Assembly: GCA_914767715.1 (NCBI GenBank)
Contig: OU612074.1
Coordinates: forward strand, 20,942,062-21,006,061
Source: Membranipora membranacea
Taxonomy: Eukaryota > Bryozoa > Gymnolaemata > Cheilostomatida > Membraniporidae
Length of the DNA stretch: 64,000 nt
Direction: 5' to 3'
Positions 37,244 to 49,262 of the stretch are shown in pieces (position 1 is the first letter of the stretch; each line of letters starts with the position of its first letter). Both the position numbers and the translations under genes were made by a program. The notes beneath the pieces are model-generated. The model ran no database searches. It worked only from the letters and a program-made list of their open reading frames with translations, and was not told the DNA's origin.

Positions 37244-40200
37244 ATATATCAGCTACTAGAACTCGGCATACAAAAATTCTACAGATAGAAAGTTATTTCA
37301 GAAGAAAAACAATTAACTATCATTTCAGAGGTCCAAAAAGATCTCACCTGTGAAAATTTGTTTTGCCAACTCTGAGCAGAACTTCCTCAAAGCTGAAAAC
37401 AATGATATTGATTGTGTCAACATAGGCCTCTCACGTGGTTGAATGTGTATTTCAGTGGAAGGGTAAGTTGAAAGAAATTTGAACATTCATTATTCAGAAA
37501 ACTACCCTGCGGGCGGTTCTATAGAAAGCTGATTTAAAGAGTTGTCATGTCTAACAGAGCCAAGTGTTTTATACATGTGCGTTACAGATTTCCATCCAAA
37601 GTTGGCATTGATCTTTCAACTGGACTATTCATGTCCTGTATGTTATCATTTTAGTGTAAATATTTCTCTCAAATTTAGTTGGATTCTCCTAATCTGTATT
37701 AACCTACAAAATTAGGCAACCAAAGTTGTATATTTCAATTATTCAAGCTGTTCATGTTTCATAATAAAAATGTAATTTCTCAAACAAAAGAGATTTCAGG
37801 ATTTTAACTTACCAGCAAGCCCATCGGCTTCTGGGGAACTGTACATGGAGTTAAAAGATACCTTATTTTGATTCCCTCATAAAAAAAACTGTTTAGATAC
37901 AAATATTTCTCGTATATTTCTGATTTTATTGCAGTTTATTTAAGAGACAATCTCATTGGTATATACCATGACTTGTCAAAACCTATCATAATTGTCTCAT
38001 AAATTATCAAGTCTTGTTTTAATATTGGTTTTTTTGTGTTTTTTTATGTGGAAACTAATGGCGTCCATAGAATGTACTTTATCAAGTATGTTTTCATTCT
38101 GATTTATAAAATCACCTTCTTTTGATATTGCAAGGGAAGCAATCCCAGAAAACCAGAAATTGTTCGATAATCCTGTTGACACCACTCTCTCAACACCACT
38201 GTCGGTTCTTTTTTGGTAGTCAGTAACCCGATTCTGCAAATACGATGGTCTCTGTTGCATGAAAGACATTTTTGTTGTTGCCTGATGTTGGTGATTTTGA
38301 CCAAATCAGATGCCAATATTAAGTGAAATCTTCTACAGTCACACGGTTGGTTATAAAAATGATAATTTGAGAAAGGTTTACCATGTCCTCATAAATACAT
38401 AACTCTGGATGATTTGTTACAACCAAAGTTCATAACACTGGATTTGTTACTCGGAAGGATTATGATACAAAATGTTATTATGCTTCAGTCGCAGGAATAC
38501 CATTGATATTCTGATAATAAAACATTACTGAGCTTTGCAACCTTTTAATACCCAGGGTTATACAAAATTGGGTGCAAAGATGGGTGTATGTTAACATTTA
38601 TTTGGTCATATTGAAATGTGCCACTCTAGAATTCCATCGATGGTGAACACTTTTGCTCAATCACAAAGAACATTTGAATTGCACTAAATATACCTAAGAA
38701 CATAGACCTCATTTTCAAAAACTTTCCTCCTGTTGGACAATATGTTGGTATTATTTGAAGATCCTAGAAGTCAACTCTATTCAAATTACCACTAAGTAAT
38801 TTGGAATAATTCATGTCGCAGATGAAAAGTATTTATCGTCCTGTCATGCTGTATCTCTTCCAAAGTTTTTGTATATCGAATGATAGTGCATCTCACAATT
38901 TCATTATGGAGATTATACATCTAGCTCATAGGTCCCTGAATACATATATTCTGTTGTTTTTGCAGCATTTTGAAGTGTGACTACACCCTTGTCTGTTTTT
39001 ATATATATGAAAGAGAACTTGAAATTAACTTTCGATCAACCAAACCCTCTGCAAACATTCAAACTGACCTATTAGTGTTACCTAGCATGATAGTTTGAGT
39101 AAACCATTCACTTTTAGGCAGTACACATAGGACAGCAATATAGAAACAATAACAGAATGATGTGTCATATGGTTCACTTAAAAACACTGTTTTCCAACCA
39201 TCATCACATGAACTACAGTGGATCACGTGACATATAAAAGTCTTGATCAATTTTTTTGAAATTTGATTGTACTTTAACTTTTCTTAGAAAAAAAGGACTA
39301 TGAAGACTTGATAGTATTTTTCTGAGTTCGTTACATATGTCGGCTATTTCTGATTTTCGTGTGGTTTTTGGAATACTAGTTATCCTAAGAAATATCAGGG
39401 CTGTCGAGCCCTGCAGCTTGGCTGAGGTGAATGAGATTTCTAGTTTCAAGATGTCATATGAACAACTGGAAGAAAAACACATCAAAGAGAGTGACTATTG
39501 TCAAAGTTTATGGTAATGGTGTTGCAAATTGCATCATCATATTTCTACAAGGTAAACTACTGTATTATTCCAACAACTTAAAAAGTTTATTTCGCTCACA
39601 AGAAAATTCAATTCCTTGTTTCTACCCAAACTTTTTAGAGTCAACTTTTTAATCATGGGTGATTTTGACTGTTATTTGAGTAGTTTTCATTAAATGCATT
39701 GCCATGACCTTGTTTTGTATAACTCACTACTCTGTTGCCCTATTGCAATGATCAGAGTTACCTGAAGTTTTTGTCATGTCATCAATGCCATGTAACAGCA
39801 TTCAGCATTTGTCGGAATTTTCCCAGTGTAAATCAAGAAATGAAAGTTGAGGTTCTAGCGCTTGATCGTTGTTATTCGGACTTCATGCAGATCCTTATGA
39901 TAGGTCCCTATCCTGTGTATATAAATAATAAATCACTTGAATAAATATAAACTGTTTGGATACCACGGAAATTATCCAATAAAACACGCGCCTCAAAAGT
40001 TCAGAATTAACTTCAATCTCTCCCAATACTATTCCTATACCACGTTCTCAAGATTAGATTCGCCAATAAATCGGAATCCCTTTTCATCTATTGCCTGGTA
40101 TGGTGTATGAGGTATTAGAATGACCGCCGCCCTCATATTTGGGCCCATACTGTATTTTCTGAACAGTTTTCAATTTCATGTCTCTGCGGTGTATAGTGTT

Positions 40201-40336
40201 ACAATACCGGATTTGGTCCTATCATCAGATTCTGTGTGAAGTCTATAAGTTGGCATGTTTGGGATTATGTTAGCATACGTGATAATTTTTACGACTGTAT
40301 CCTTTATGTTATATATTCTTATTCCCTGTGTTTTAG
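37244..40336. other. SYNCRIP 3' UTR and following non-coding DNA
   Basis: An AATAAA at 37763-37768, about 520 bases past the stop codon, is a plausible end of the SYNCRIP transcript. Beyond it, to about 40330, the sequence is AT-rich with no supportable exon or RNA gene. Confidence 0.45.
37763..37768 (+). promoter_or_regulatory. Possible poly(A) signal for SYNCRIP
   Basis: AATAAA in the expected downstream position. Other similar hexamers occur further on, so the choice is uncertain. Confidence 0.4.
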
Positions 40337-40413
40337 GTGATCATAAGATGGTATGCTACTGGGATGTTCTATTCATGTTGGAAGTTGGAACCTACGGCAT
40401 GGCTAAAACGCAG
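40337..40413 (+). CDS. Possible orphan exon, unknown protein
   Basis: A good acceptor (CCTGTGTTTTAG) and a GTAACA donor enclose 77 bases encoding DHKMVCYWDVLFMLEVGTYG and then MAKTQ (2 bases plus 25 codons). A second acceptor near 43105 (GGTTGCAG) is followed by IHRIAVIRYHIECLL and a stop in a compatible phase. No family is recognised and no further exons were found, so this may be chance. Confidence 0.2.
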
Positions 40414-40606
40414 GTAACATTAATTGAATGTAATATGAAAATTTTAAATTTACTTCAGTTTGCTTGGCTACCCAGAATTGGCACGTCAGGAGACAGATCT
40501 GTACATTTTTATGTCTGAGAGCATTCTCTAAACTCACACACCAGTCGGTGTACTATTTCGGACTCCTTTTTGCATATGTAGCAATTTGTGGGATATTTCT
40601 CAGTAA

Positions 40607-40661
40607 CATATGTCTAGTTAATGATAGGACCATTATGGTCCTATCATTAACTAGGCATATG
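40607..40661. repeat. 55-bp near-perfect palindrome
   Basis: CATATGTCTAGTTAATGATA and the following bases to ~40633 are mirrored on the opposite strand up to 40661, with one mismatch and almost no loop. It forms a ~27-bp stem. It lies about 200 bases from the 40864 MITE. Confidence 0.85.
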
Positions 40662-40863
40662 CTTTTAACTTTGATAACTTTCTTTCGTCTCTTTGTTCGT
40701 TCGTTTTGTACCAAATTATTGAATTTCAGTCACCAATTACATACATGTATGTTGTAGTGAAGCGTAACAGTTGATACACCTATAGTGAACCTATGACCGT
40801 GTGAGTATGAGAGTGAAGTTGTCAGCGTGGTGGTCAGGGTGAGTTTATTATGCACATTACGTC

Positions 40864-41099
40864 TTAGCCTGTCTTGACAAGCTTAGTTCGGTGGGGGGGG
40901 AGGGGGGGGGGAGACAAAGCTTGTAAACTACTGCGAGCTCGACATCGAGGAAGCGATTGTCCCCTCTTAAGATCGTAGAAAACTCTGTTAAATCCTGTGA
41001 TAAATTGGATCATAAAATGGAAATCCCGACACATCCGATCTCAAGAGGGGACAATCCTTTTCTCGATGTTGAGCTTGCAAGCTTGTCAAGACAGGCTAA
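40864..41099. mobile_element. MITE with perfect 21-bp terminal inverted repeats
   Basis: The left end TTAGCCTGTCTTGACAAGCTT (40864-40884) is the exact reverse complement of the right end (41079-41099). A second, inner inverted pair (about 40934-40975 and 41036-41078) shares GATTGTCCCCTCTT. A G-rich block plus GAGACAAA sits in the left arm, as in the short copy at 9727-9815. A TA target site is likely. Confidence 0.85.
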
Positions 41100-41155
41100 T
41101 TATGTCTGAAAATGCATTTCCCACAACGTAGTTTTTTGTTTTGTTTCAGGCATAA

Positions 41156-41637
41156 ACTTTATAATAAACCTAGACAGGGCACTATATGAAGCATTATCAT
41201 TGTGGCACTGAGGCATTTAATTGTGGGCGACGTTACGACATCGGAAGGTGTATTAGAAATGGTGTTATCATTGACTTGCAGCTCATTTACCAGGTTTTTT
41301 GTTGATGTTTCGATTAATTATGATCGGATGTTGAGTTTGAAAATTACAATGAATTTAGCAGCTTGTCATTAATAGTTTGATACAAATTTAAGGCGAAAAT
41401 TTTTTTTGAAGTTAAAATAACATCAAATTGATGACATGATACCGCTGCTTGTAAGGCAATTTTCAAATTCAAAATACCGACCAAAATTGATCGAGTTACA
41501 AAAAAAAAACCTGGATTATGGACGGTAAATCAATGATAGCACCAATGCTACTACACCTTCCAATGTCGTTACGTAGCCCGCAGTTATGTGCCTCACTTCA
41601 GCTGTATATAGTGTCCTGTCTAGGTTTATTATTAAGT
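41156..41637. mobile_element. MITE with long (~100-bp) inverted repeats
   Basis: ACTTTATAATAAACCTAGAC at 41156 faces its near-complement ending at 41637. The inverted similarity continues inward through CACTATA, GTGGGC/GCCC and CATCGGAAGGTG/CACCTTCCAATG to about 41275 and 41530. The central 250 bases are AT-rich and non-coding. It sits about 57 bases from the previous MITE. Confidence 0.8.
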
Positions 41638-43224
41638 CCTTGGTTTCAGGTCAACAATAACATATAATATAAGATAAGGAAGATGTTCTTTGGACTTGTT
41701 TGTTAAAGTTGGACGCTGTTAACATTTCCTAATGATTGCCTCTTGTCTGTTTTTGTGTGGCAGCCATTTTTAATGTAATATTATAGGTCCTTATTTTGAC
41801 TTGATTTCTGCAATTTATTTTTACGGGTAGCAGAGGTAGCTAATAACGAGGCTTTCACTCTTTTTTTTGTCACGGAGTTGAACAAGTTTATGAAGACAAG
41901 GTCCAATGCTCAGACCGAGATGAGTGTATGAGCAGTCTGGTCTGAAAGTCATTTTAGAGAATGGTGGCAGTAGCAGTTGCTAGTGGTAGTTTAACTAGGC
42001 CACAGTACTTTTCTTTAGGGCACACATTCTCATGTGTACATTTTTGAAGCAGTTTGGCACTGGCAAGGAGCTCAAATATCGGCTTATGATTTTGCAGGTA
42101 TACATTGGGAGGCGGTTTTTATTAGCATTCACAGTTGCCTTGATGAGAGAACCACACTGTTGGGGACAGTTTGAGTGGTGGCCTGATCGCTCACGCCATC
42201 TAGCCATATGGTGAATTTCATCTTTTCCACAGAGCCATTTTGACCCTGTATGGATATTATCTGCTTCTTAGTCTATCTCTGAGAGCCACCAGTGTCGATG
42301 TTAATTTTTTCTCTACAACTCTTATTGGCTACTAACTTGCCGGCTACCAACACACCATTAGAGTCTACAATGAATTGTTTCCCATGCGTTTTTGCACATG
42401 GCCGGTGCACTCTAGCTTTTCTACAGTAATGTCTGGGCCATACACACACTGTTCATCAGCAGTAGCAAATGCTTTGGAATCTCCGTCGCCCAAATCTTTC
42501 TTGTAACTGGCATTGTGGTTTTTAACTGAAAAAATAACCATTAGATCACTTGATATCGGGCAGCACAGGTGAATTTACTATCAGTATCTCTCTTGTATTC
42601 CAAGGCTCAAGCTGAGATGTATCTAAATTTAATATAATTGAGACTACTGTTTTTGATATTGAATTGGGATTGCCATATCCTCTGGGGGGTTACACAGACT
42701 TACAACTTTAACATTAGGGGATGAATGATGTGCTATCTGGTCCAATATGCTGCGCCAACCCCTTTTTTGCTAGTCAACTTTAGCCCTTTTGCAGGTGATA
42801 TCTGCACCAAATGGGTATTCATTTCCCATAGGCACATTACTAATGCAGCACATGCTTTTTGCGCTTTTCATCTGGAATAGACTCCAAGAAATGTTTCTCT
42901 GGCGAGATGATACTTGGACATCCAACCTTGGTTCTCGACTCAGAATATCCATCAATGAGTCAAACAAAGCTTCTTACGTTTGGGTTTACGTTTGGAAGAG
43001 TTTGTGAAAGTGTTTTATTTTAGATGAATCTCATTTTTTTTAACACAAGAATTCCTCTCTGACATTTATTATGTCTACCTGTATCATTATCAGTTGTGGT
43101 TGCAGATCCATAGGATAGCTGTCATCAGATATCACATCGAATGCCTATTGTAGAGGATTTTGAGGGGGTTTACCCTAAGGCTGTGAGACCCACCAAAGTC
43201 ACCACGCACCTTATCTATCTTACT

Positions 43225-43360
43225 GAGTACGACGACTCTATCTTATCTGGAAATAACACGAGTACGACGACTCTATCTTATCTGGAAATAACACTAGTAC
43301 GACGCCTCTATCTTGATTGGAAATAATGCGAGTATGATGACTCTATCTTACTGGGAATAG
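43225..43360. repeat. 35-bp minisatellite, about four units
   Basis: Units start at 43225, 43260, 43295 and 43330. The first two are identical (GAGTACGACGACTCTATC...), while the third and fourth have several changes and the last is incomplete. Confidence 0.85.
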
Positions 43361-43963
43361 TATTGACCTGACTTTGGGGAGGGAGATATAGGTAGAACGG
43401 AATAGCCTTATTTGTCCTGCATGACAAATGGGAGGGGGGGGGGGGAAGGCATTTGGACAATATAACGATTACCTCATTTGTCCTGCGAGACAAAGGGGGT
43501 AAGGGGTATAGATATAATAAATAACTAAATGGGTGGGGGGAAGGGGATGGCTTTGAGTTACATCTATCTTTGCAAGATAGCTGGGAGGATATTAGACTGG
43601 GTATCAGGTCAATGGTTACAGTGGGGCAATGGGGGGTATCACTAGGCCTCTACCTACTACCGCCCACGGGAGGCTACAGTTCAACAACAGAGTACAAGGC
43701 AATCCGATATCAAGGCAGGGAGGTCTGCCAACAGGTGATGAGTTGCCATGGGAACAATACTGATAGACCTGAAGGTATAAAAATAAGTATCGATAAAATA
43801 GCAAATTTACTACTAATGATTGCTGATATTGATTGACTGATTTTATTCTATCACTAACACTATACGGTGTTGCGAAAAATAGATTGCAGTACTTTGCTAA
43901 TATTCTGAGAAAACCTTGCATATGCTGACTAAAATAATGCACATAGAAAATTAGTAATAATAG

Positions 43964-44399
43964 TTATAAAAACTCATTGAGCTTTATGCTCATGTCTCTT
44001 CCCCAGGAGCTTCGGTATTTGGCATGACGGTTGCGACCCGAAGGACATTGTTCAAGAAAATTGTTTATAAAGTGGTCGGAATCATGGATCATCTGTAACA
44101 TCAGTGTTTTGGTTCGTTTTTGTATAATATTGTCTATGCTGTCTATGCCTTCTAACCCTAGTCTCAAGGCTTGTTTAACTACATCTCTAATGTCTTTCTT
44201 ACTTCTAGAAAAAAGGCTAGTATACAATATGGGGAGACAGTACATGAGCAGGGATAACACAAAACTTTTAAATAGCATACAGGCCAGTGGTTCAGTACTT
44301 AGGTAAAGAAAAGTCCGTACAATATACATTCTTTGATTGGCTTTGGTCACAATATTCTCTATGTGGTCTTCAATATGCGTGTGTGGAGGTAAGAAAGGT
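43964..44399 (-). pseudogene. 5'-truncated LINE (non-LTR retrotransposon) reverse transcriptase, C-terminal part
   Basis: The open frame reads HIEDHIENIVTKANQRMYIV, then SFVLSLLMYCLPILYTSLFS and KKDIRDVVKQALRLGLEG. This is the usual order of the reverse-transcriptase thumb and connection region of CR1/Jockey-type LINEs (helix with KANQR, a 'LLMYCLPI' segment, then a basic helix). The frame closes with TAA just upstream of 44399 and the catalytic FADD-type motif is missing, so only the 3' end survives. It lies about 300 bases from the start of the tandem array. Confidence 0.7.
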
Positions 44400-45587
44400 A
44401 GTTATGACAACAAGTAAATAATGGATGGATTCTAAAATTGTGAAACTGGCTTGTGAGTATAGATTGTTTATGATAATTCAGCTGTGGTAGTAGGTTGATC
44501 CACTACATTCTCCCTTCTGATTTTTCTATTTGTTCAAGGGTCTCGTATTGTCCTTTTAGATGGTGAAGAGCTTCCTCCGCTAGCTTGCTACTGTTACTTA
44601 ACTGGTTCAGGTAGTTGTCCAAAGGTCGGAGTTCCATAAGCAATAGGGGGCGAGTGGCGTGGAGCTGAGGCAGGGACATCAGTGGTAGGGGACGGGTGGC
44701 GTGGGGTTAAAACTTGGTAGCATCAACACAAATAATATCTAATAGTCAGATATCAAATAACATCAATGAACATCAATGTCATACAGAATACATGGTCTAC
44801 ATGGAATACAAGTCTACGTGGTGTAGTTGGCTCTGACAGTTTATATACAACATCCGGTACAGCTCCTAGTGGGTTACCACTGGAAGTGACGTATATAACC
44901 AGCGTAAGATCTAGTGTTGATGTCAGTCAGTAAATCTAATATAAATAATAATATTTAGTTGTTTCAAAGTTAGGAAGTACGGGTTTTCTCATTACAACTA
45001 AGTGCAAAAAGAGATCAATTGTGAAAGAAACATATTATAGTTAGCCTAAAGTAATAGAAAATTATTTTGCTATAAATAGCATAAACACCAATAATATAAT
45101 ATAGGTATTGTTCGCTGCCATCTCTTATTCCTTCCAAAATCTCATACTGGTTAAATTAACCCATTCTTCAAAATAACACTGTCACTGCTATTGTTGCTTC
45201 TTCATATTCTCCATAAATTATCCCTCGGTCTTCTTCATAGTATACAGATTATAGGTGAATGTCTCTGCCTCATCGTTTAAGAGGAAACTTGGATTGTCAC
45301 AATAAGGCAAAGGGCAGTATATTTGCTCACTTTGCTGGTCAACCTGCGGTAGTGACACCTATGGTCTGGGATGGCGTGGTGCTATCTTTCATCTATTACT
45401 GATGTTTTTGTTATGTCATGCTGTGATAGCTCATACAGACCATCTGAGTATGTCACCACTGATATCCAGTATCTTGAGCTTATTTAACTGAGATTTATCA
45501 ATGATCATTAATTTTGATGGACAAAATGTACTGATGACCATCATTTTGCTAGTTTTCGTATTTAAAAATGTTATGTCCACACTCTAT

Positions 45588-46080
45588 TTACCCTGTGTAA
45601 GTAAGTCCTTTGATGAAGGTAAATGTGTTTGGCGATGAACTGACCACTGACAGCATACCCAGCGCACAAAGTACCTTGGAGGGGGTGGAGCCACTGAACA
45701 AGATCACCGCTGATAACAGAAGGTTAATGTTGGGTTTTCTATCATGAATGTGGCTAGTTTCCCAGTTTCTTGTATGGCGGCATTTGCTATTAGAGCACAC
45801 ACATCGAAACTTTCCATATGCTCTTTTGATGTTGTGTCTCAACGTCACTGTTGCAACTGCTGTAAGGGCAGGAAGAAAGAAGCTCCATAAGCTTCTCGTG
45901 AGTGACTACATACTTCGGTTCATCATAACCAGTGTCACTCTCAGTTAGAATGTAGTCCTTTACATCAAATAGAATATGCTGATTGAAAGTAAGCCTTCCT
46001 TGGAATAAGAGAAAATTGTCTTCCATGGTCTTCTCTATAGTATGACCCACATTAATTTGTGTCATACAGATTATTGGCAC
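45588..46080 (-). pseudogene. Transposase-like protein, cysteine-rich N-terminal exon (unit 0, frameshifted)
   Basis: Two overlapping frames together cover one ancestral exon: 46080-45790 ends ...EKLMELLSSCPYSSCNSDVE, and 45848-45588 continues CVCSNSKCRHTRNWETS, LLLSAVILFSGSTPSKVLCA and SPNTFTFIKGLTY. A frameshift lies where they overlap. The pattern (paired cysteines, Trp, then a 'LSAAILFSG' helix) matches the N-terminal half of a multi-copy transposase-derived family known from fish and invertebrates, recalled by pattern only. A GGTAAAT donor-like site ends the exon. Confidence 0.6.
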
Positions 46081-46139
46081 ACTTACTGCTAATGTAATTG
46101 TTATGTCACGCTGTGACAGCTCATACAGACCATCAGATA

Positions 46140-46240
46140 CAGATCTGAGTAGGTTACCACCGACGTTCCCTATCTATGATTGGGTTACCACTGATGTTCC
46201 CTATCTATGAGTAAGTTACCACTGATATCCAGTACCTTGA
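46140..46240. repeat. ~31-bp minisatellite inside the array unit
   Basis: Three tandem copies of a unit like GGTTACCACTGATGTTCCC plus TATCTATGAGT. The same short repeat occurs with two or three copies at ~50975, 51858, 55815 and 56725, so copy number varies between array units. Confidence 0.75.
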
Positions 46241-46479
46241 GCTTATTTAACTGTAAATCGCTCTTGTGTGGAAAATCAGAGATTTGTAAAAGATTCTCAG
46301 TGAAAGGGGAGTAGATGTTTTTATTAATTTAATCTAACACCATAAGCTTGTGATGTTTTGTGTACTGCGATCAGTTAGTCAGAACTAGCCTGATGATCAT
46401 TATGGTACAGTCTTTTCTACTAATGGATTCATCAAAGTTTGTGAGCGACCAGTTGACCACTTACTAGAAAAAGAAACAA

Positions 46480-46525
46480 AAAAATGAACAAATGAACAAA
46501 TGAACAAATGAACAAATGAACAAAA
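46480..46525. repeat. (AAATGAAC)n microsatellite
   Basis: About five perfect 8-base units flanked by A-runs, inside the unit-0-specific insertion. Confidence 0.9.
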
Positions 46526-47439
46526 AAAGAACAAATAAACTGGTCCACGATTTCCAAGGTTTAAAATGCTGGTTTGTCAAAAAAACCTCATTTCCTGAAA
46601 TGAGTGGATTGATCGACAATCCCATAAGGTCCATTGTATGATGCCTTAAATAATATTTAAGAAAAAATCATGTTTACCATCATGTAACAGCGTCACATTA
46701 AGTGAGCTGTTTTGTTGGGGTGTTCTTTTTTTATAGTTTCAATGTTCATTGTCACTCCATCTTCAAAAGTGGGTTTGATCATTTCTGAGAAATTAGCGGT
46801 CTGGTTGAACTTATGTTCTTCTTGTGGAGCTTGTACAAATGACATTTTCTTTCGTTTTTGCATCTTTCTGATCCTCGGTTTATTTTTTGTCTCTCCATTT
46901 CTGTTTATTTTTCACCATCTTTGATGGCCAGTCATTGTAAGTCATCGAGGTTTTATTTCCGATGATTTATGCTTTCAGTGACGTAGTTTGATCGTCTTGG
47001 TTCTCATATCCCTCCTCTGTTTCCTCTAACAAATATGCCAACGTTTATTGTTGTTCTCCTGAGCCATTGTACAATCTCCCAGAGAGAAAATGTCTGAACA
47101 GACACTCGATGGAATCTTTTTTTTTCTGCAATACTAACAGCACTGATATCACCTGGTTCGATCTGAGGGCTCAGTGTAGCTGTCAGAGCACTTATACCCC
47201 CTTCTGCAGCACATCCATTCTTCTTATTCCATGTGCCATGTTCTGTGGATCTTGTTCCTTCCGTTGGACATATAGATCCCCGCTATCAGATTTTTTTTAA
47301 TGCTGGAAAGTGTTATTGGGCCGTTGAACCTGTTTTAGCGCAAAATCTCCTCCTTGAAATGCACAATATTAAGTATTTTTTCCATATTCTGACGAAGACA
47401 AGGGCCTGTTCTTTCTTTTTTTCATAAGTCCCATGAGTC

Positions 47440-47930
47440 TTCTCTGGATGAATGTTTTATTTATCATTTCTGACATTGTTGTAGCTAATACCAGGATGGG
47501 CCTCATCTTGCATCTTCTGTCTGTTCCTACTTCCTAGTTGCCTCCCAAATACTCCTGCCATGAATCAGGGAGTCCCTTCATCCTTTTACAAGTTCAAATG
47601 ACATATACAGTTGTTCAGCCTGTTCACTTTGCCCCTGTGATCAGGTTTTGGGGATTTTGCCGGACATCGTGATCACAAAATCACATTGGGTCATCATTGC
47701 CTCCATCCTCGCCCTTGTGTCTTGTCCTTCCCTAATACCTGGTCCATCTCTCTCCTCTTCTGATCTCCTTAGTCTGTTTCTTATGATTTTTTTTTGCCGT
47801 TATTGAGATAGTACTAGCTGAATGAGCTTCATCCAGTAGTTTCTCGTTCCTAAAGTATAGTTTGCTGTTATCCTGTTGCCTTCCTAATATTCCCGCTGTG
47901 AGGCAGGGAGTCCCATCGTCTTTCTCAGAT
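47440..47930 (-). pseudogene. Two SGNH-like C-terminal fragments (unit 0)
   Basis: On the minus strand 47930-47740 reads GTPCLTAGILGRQQDNSKLY then LLDEAHSAS. A paralogous piece at about 47600-47450 reads MAGVFGRQLG and DEAHPG with a stop codon in between. DEAHxA/G sits where SGNH hydrolases carry their D-x-x-H motif. Both pieces are short, broken and lack N-terminal parts. Confidence 0.45.
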
Positions 47931-49018
47931 TTTACGTTGCATAATAATATACATACCTAGCCAACCGGCAAGTGCTGGTAAATAATTTAATTTATTTCTA
48001 ATATAAAGTAACAAAATAATGATAACATGGAGAATGTACATAGACAATGATGCTAAGTTGATGACTTAAATGATTTTAACAGATGATAAAAGTATTGTTA
48101 ATATTGTCACCCTAAAGGAGTTTATAAACACACACTGTTCTGCACTTCACACATCTGACAACTTTCCAGGTTTGAAGTCTGTCTCCAGACACGCCTCGTA
48201 ATAGTAGTGACCATATGGTAACGAGAGAGGCAATGTGTGAGAGTAGATTTAGGACAGCACACGATTGCATGAATGGAAACGTTTAAAATCTAATGAAGCA
48301 GATAAACTATCCTGATCAGGATCACAGCACCTGCCTATTAATTTATGAAAGTAGTTTCATCATCAAGGGTATGCTTACCAACAGTTCTCAATGCCTCCTT
48401 TTAGTCAAACATGTTACTTATTTGAGTGGAGTGTATCCATTTTTCCTGCCTTACTCTTTCCGATGACAGTGACAGGAATGAGCTGCTGATTACGAGTTGC
48501 CCGCAGTAGAAGTAACTTGGTATCTATTTCTCTTTGTCAAACACGCTTCTTCTTAAAGCTTGAAGTGAATCTTGAAAATTTCAGTAAAATTTTAGTAAGG
48601 AATCATGGAATAAACAAATAAATAAACATCTGTATGATATGAACATTTGACCAAGTTTAATTATTTATATCCGATTGGAATACTCAATGTTTGTTTTACT
48701 TACTGGTTGCAAGGGAGCGCGTAGATATATATACACTGCATCAGCAAGGATGTCAGCTAATATCTGTTTTTTTTCTTAAATTGTAAGTCATAGCTGTGTA
48801 CACTTTTCTGAGAGGAAATCTCTTCGCACCCTTCGAATATACCATACCGAGCTTTGGGGTCCTATTTTGCTCTGAAGTATAGTAAACAAAGATGATTGTC
48901 GGAGTATTTTATTACATTACAACAACAGGGTACAAAACTGATTGATGACATACAAAATAGACTGTGGATAAGAGATCATTAGTGCTGCCAGTAAACTTGT
49001 ATATTTTCACCCAATAAT

Positions 49019-49262
49019 TTATTGTATACCAAGCGGGTTCTGGATTTTGATAAAGAATTGTGCGTTTGGATAATCCACAAATCTCCTTTAGACCGCCCTC
49101 GAGCAGTTCTTATTATGGTCAATGAGAGCCAGCTGAACTCTAGTGTTGTAGCTAATCGTAATCCACCCGTTTGCTTACACAGGCCAAAAACAATGAGTGT
49201 AGCACTTCTATTTCCCTGTGTTGGACTTAGTATGTGCAGAGCCTTAGCTGATCCATGCACTT
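49019..49262 (-). pseudogene. Transposase-like C-terminal exon, broken (unit 1)
   Basis: Reading from 49262 down, MDQLRLCT and EVLHSLFLACVSKR align with FLDQLRLCTHGVHTGKLEVL in the open copy at 58755-59016. VQLALIDHN, RRFVDYP and FFIKIQNPLGIQ follow. In-frame stops (for example after LCTY and SRAV) break it. The IDHN motif matches the conserved C-terminal block I associate with this transposase-derived family. The ORF 48979-49260 is a shifted frame over the same DNA. Confidence 0.6.

Larger units (their letters stand above)
44708..47955. repeat. Tandem array, unit 0 (partial, most diverged)
   Basis: From CTTGGTAGCATCAACAC at ~44708 this segment follows units 1 and 2 (from ~50235 and ~55075) to the shared anchor CCTAGCCAACCGGCAAGTGC. 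It differs by an extra ~0.86 kb at about 46255-47115 containing an AAATGAAC microsatellite, and it lacks the second copy of an internal repeated segment. It has no SGNH/transposase fusion segment. Confidence 0.8.

Noticed and set aside
37997-38316. Overlapping minus-strand frames of 70-90 residues
   Set aside because: No start context, splice sites or motifs; the neighbouring frames close rapidly.
46140-46240. Regular ~31-bp repeats resembling a CRISPR array
   Set aside because: The copies are directly abutting without spacers in a eukaryotic genome; this is a minisatellite. The same holds for 43225-43360.
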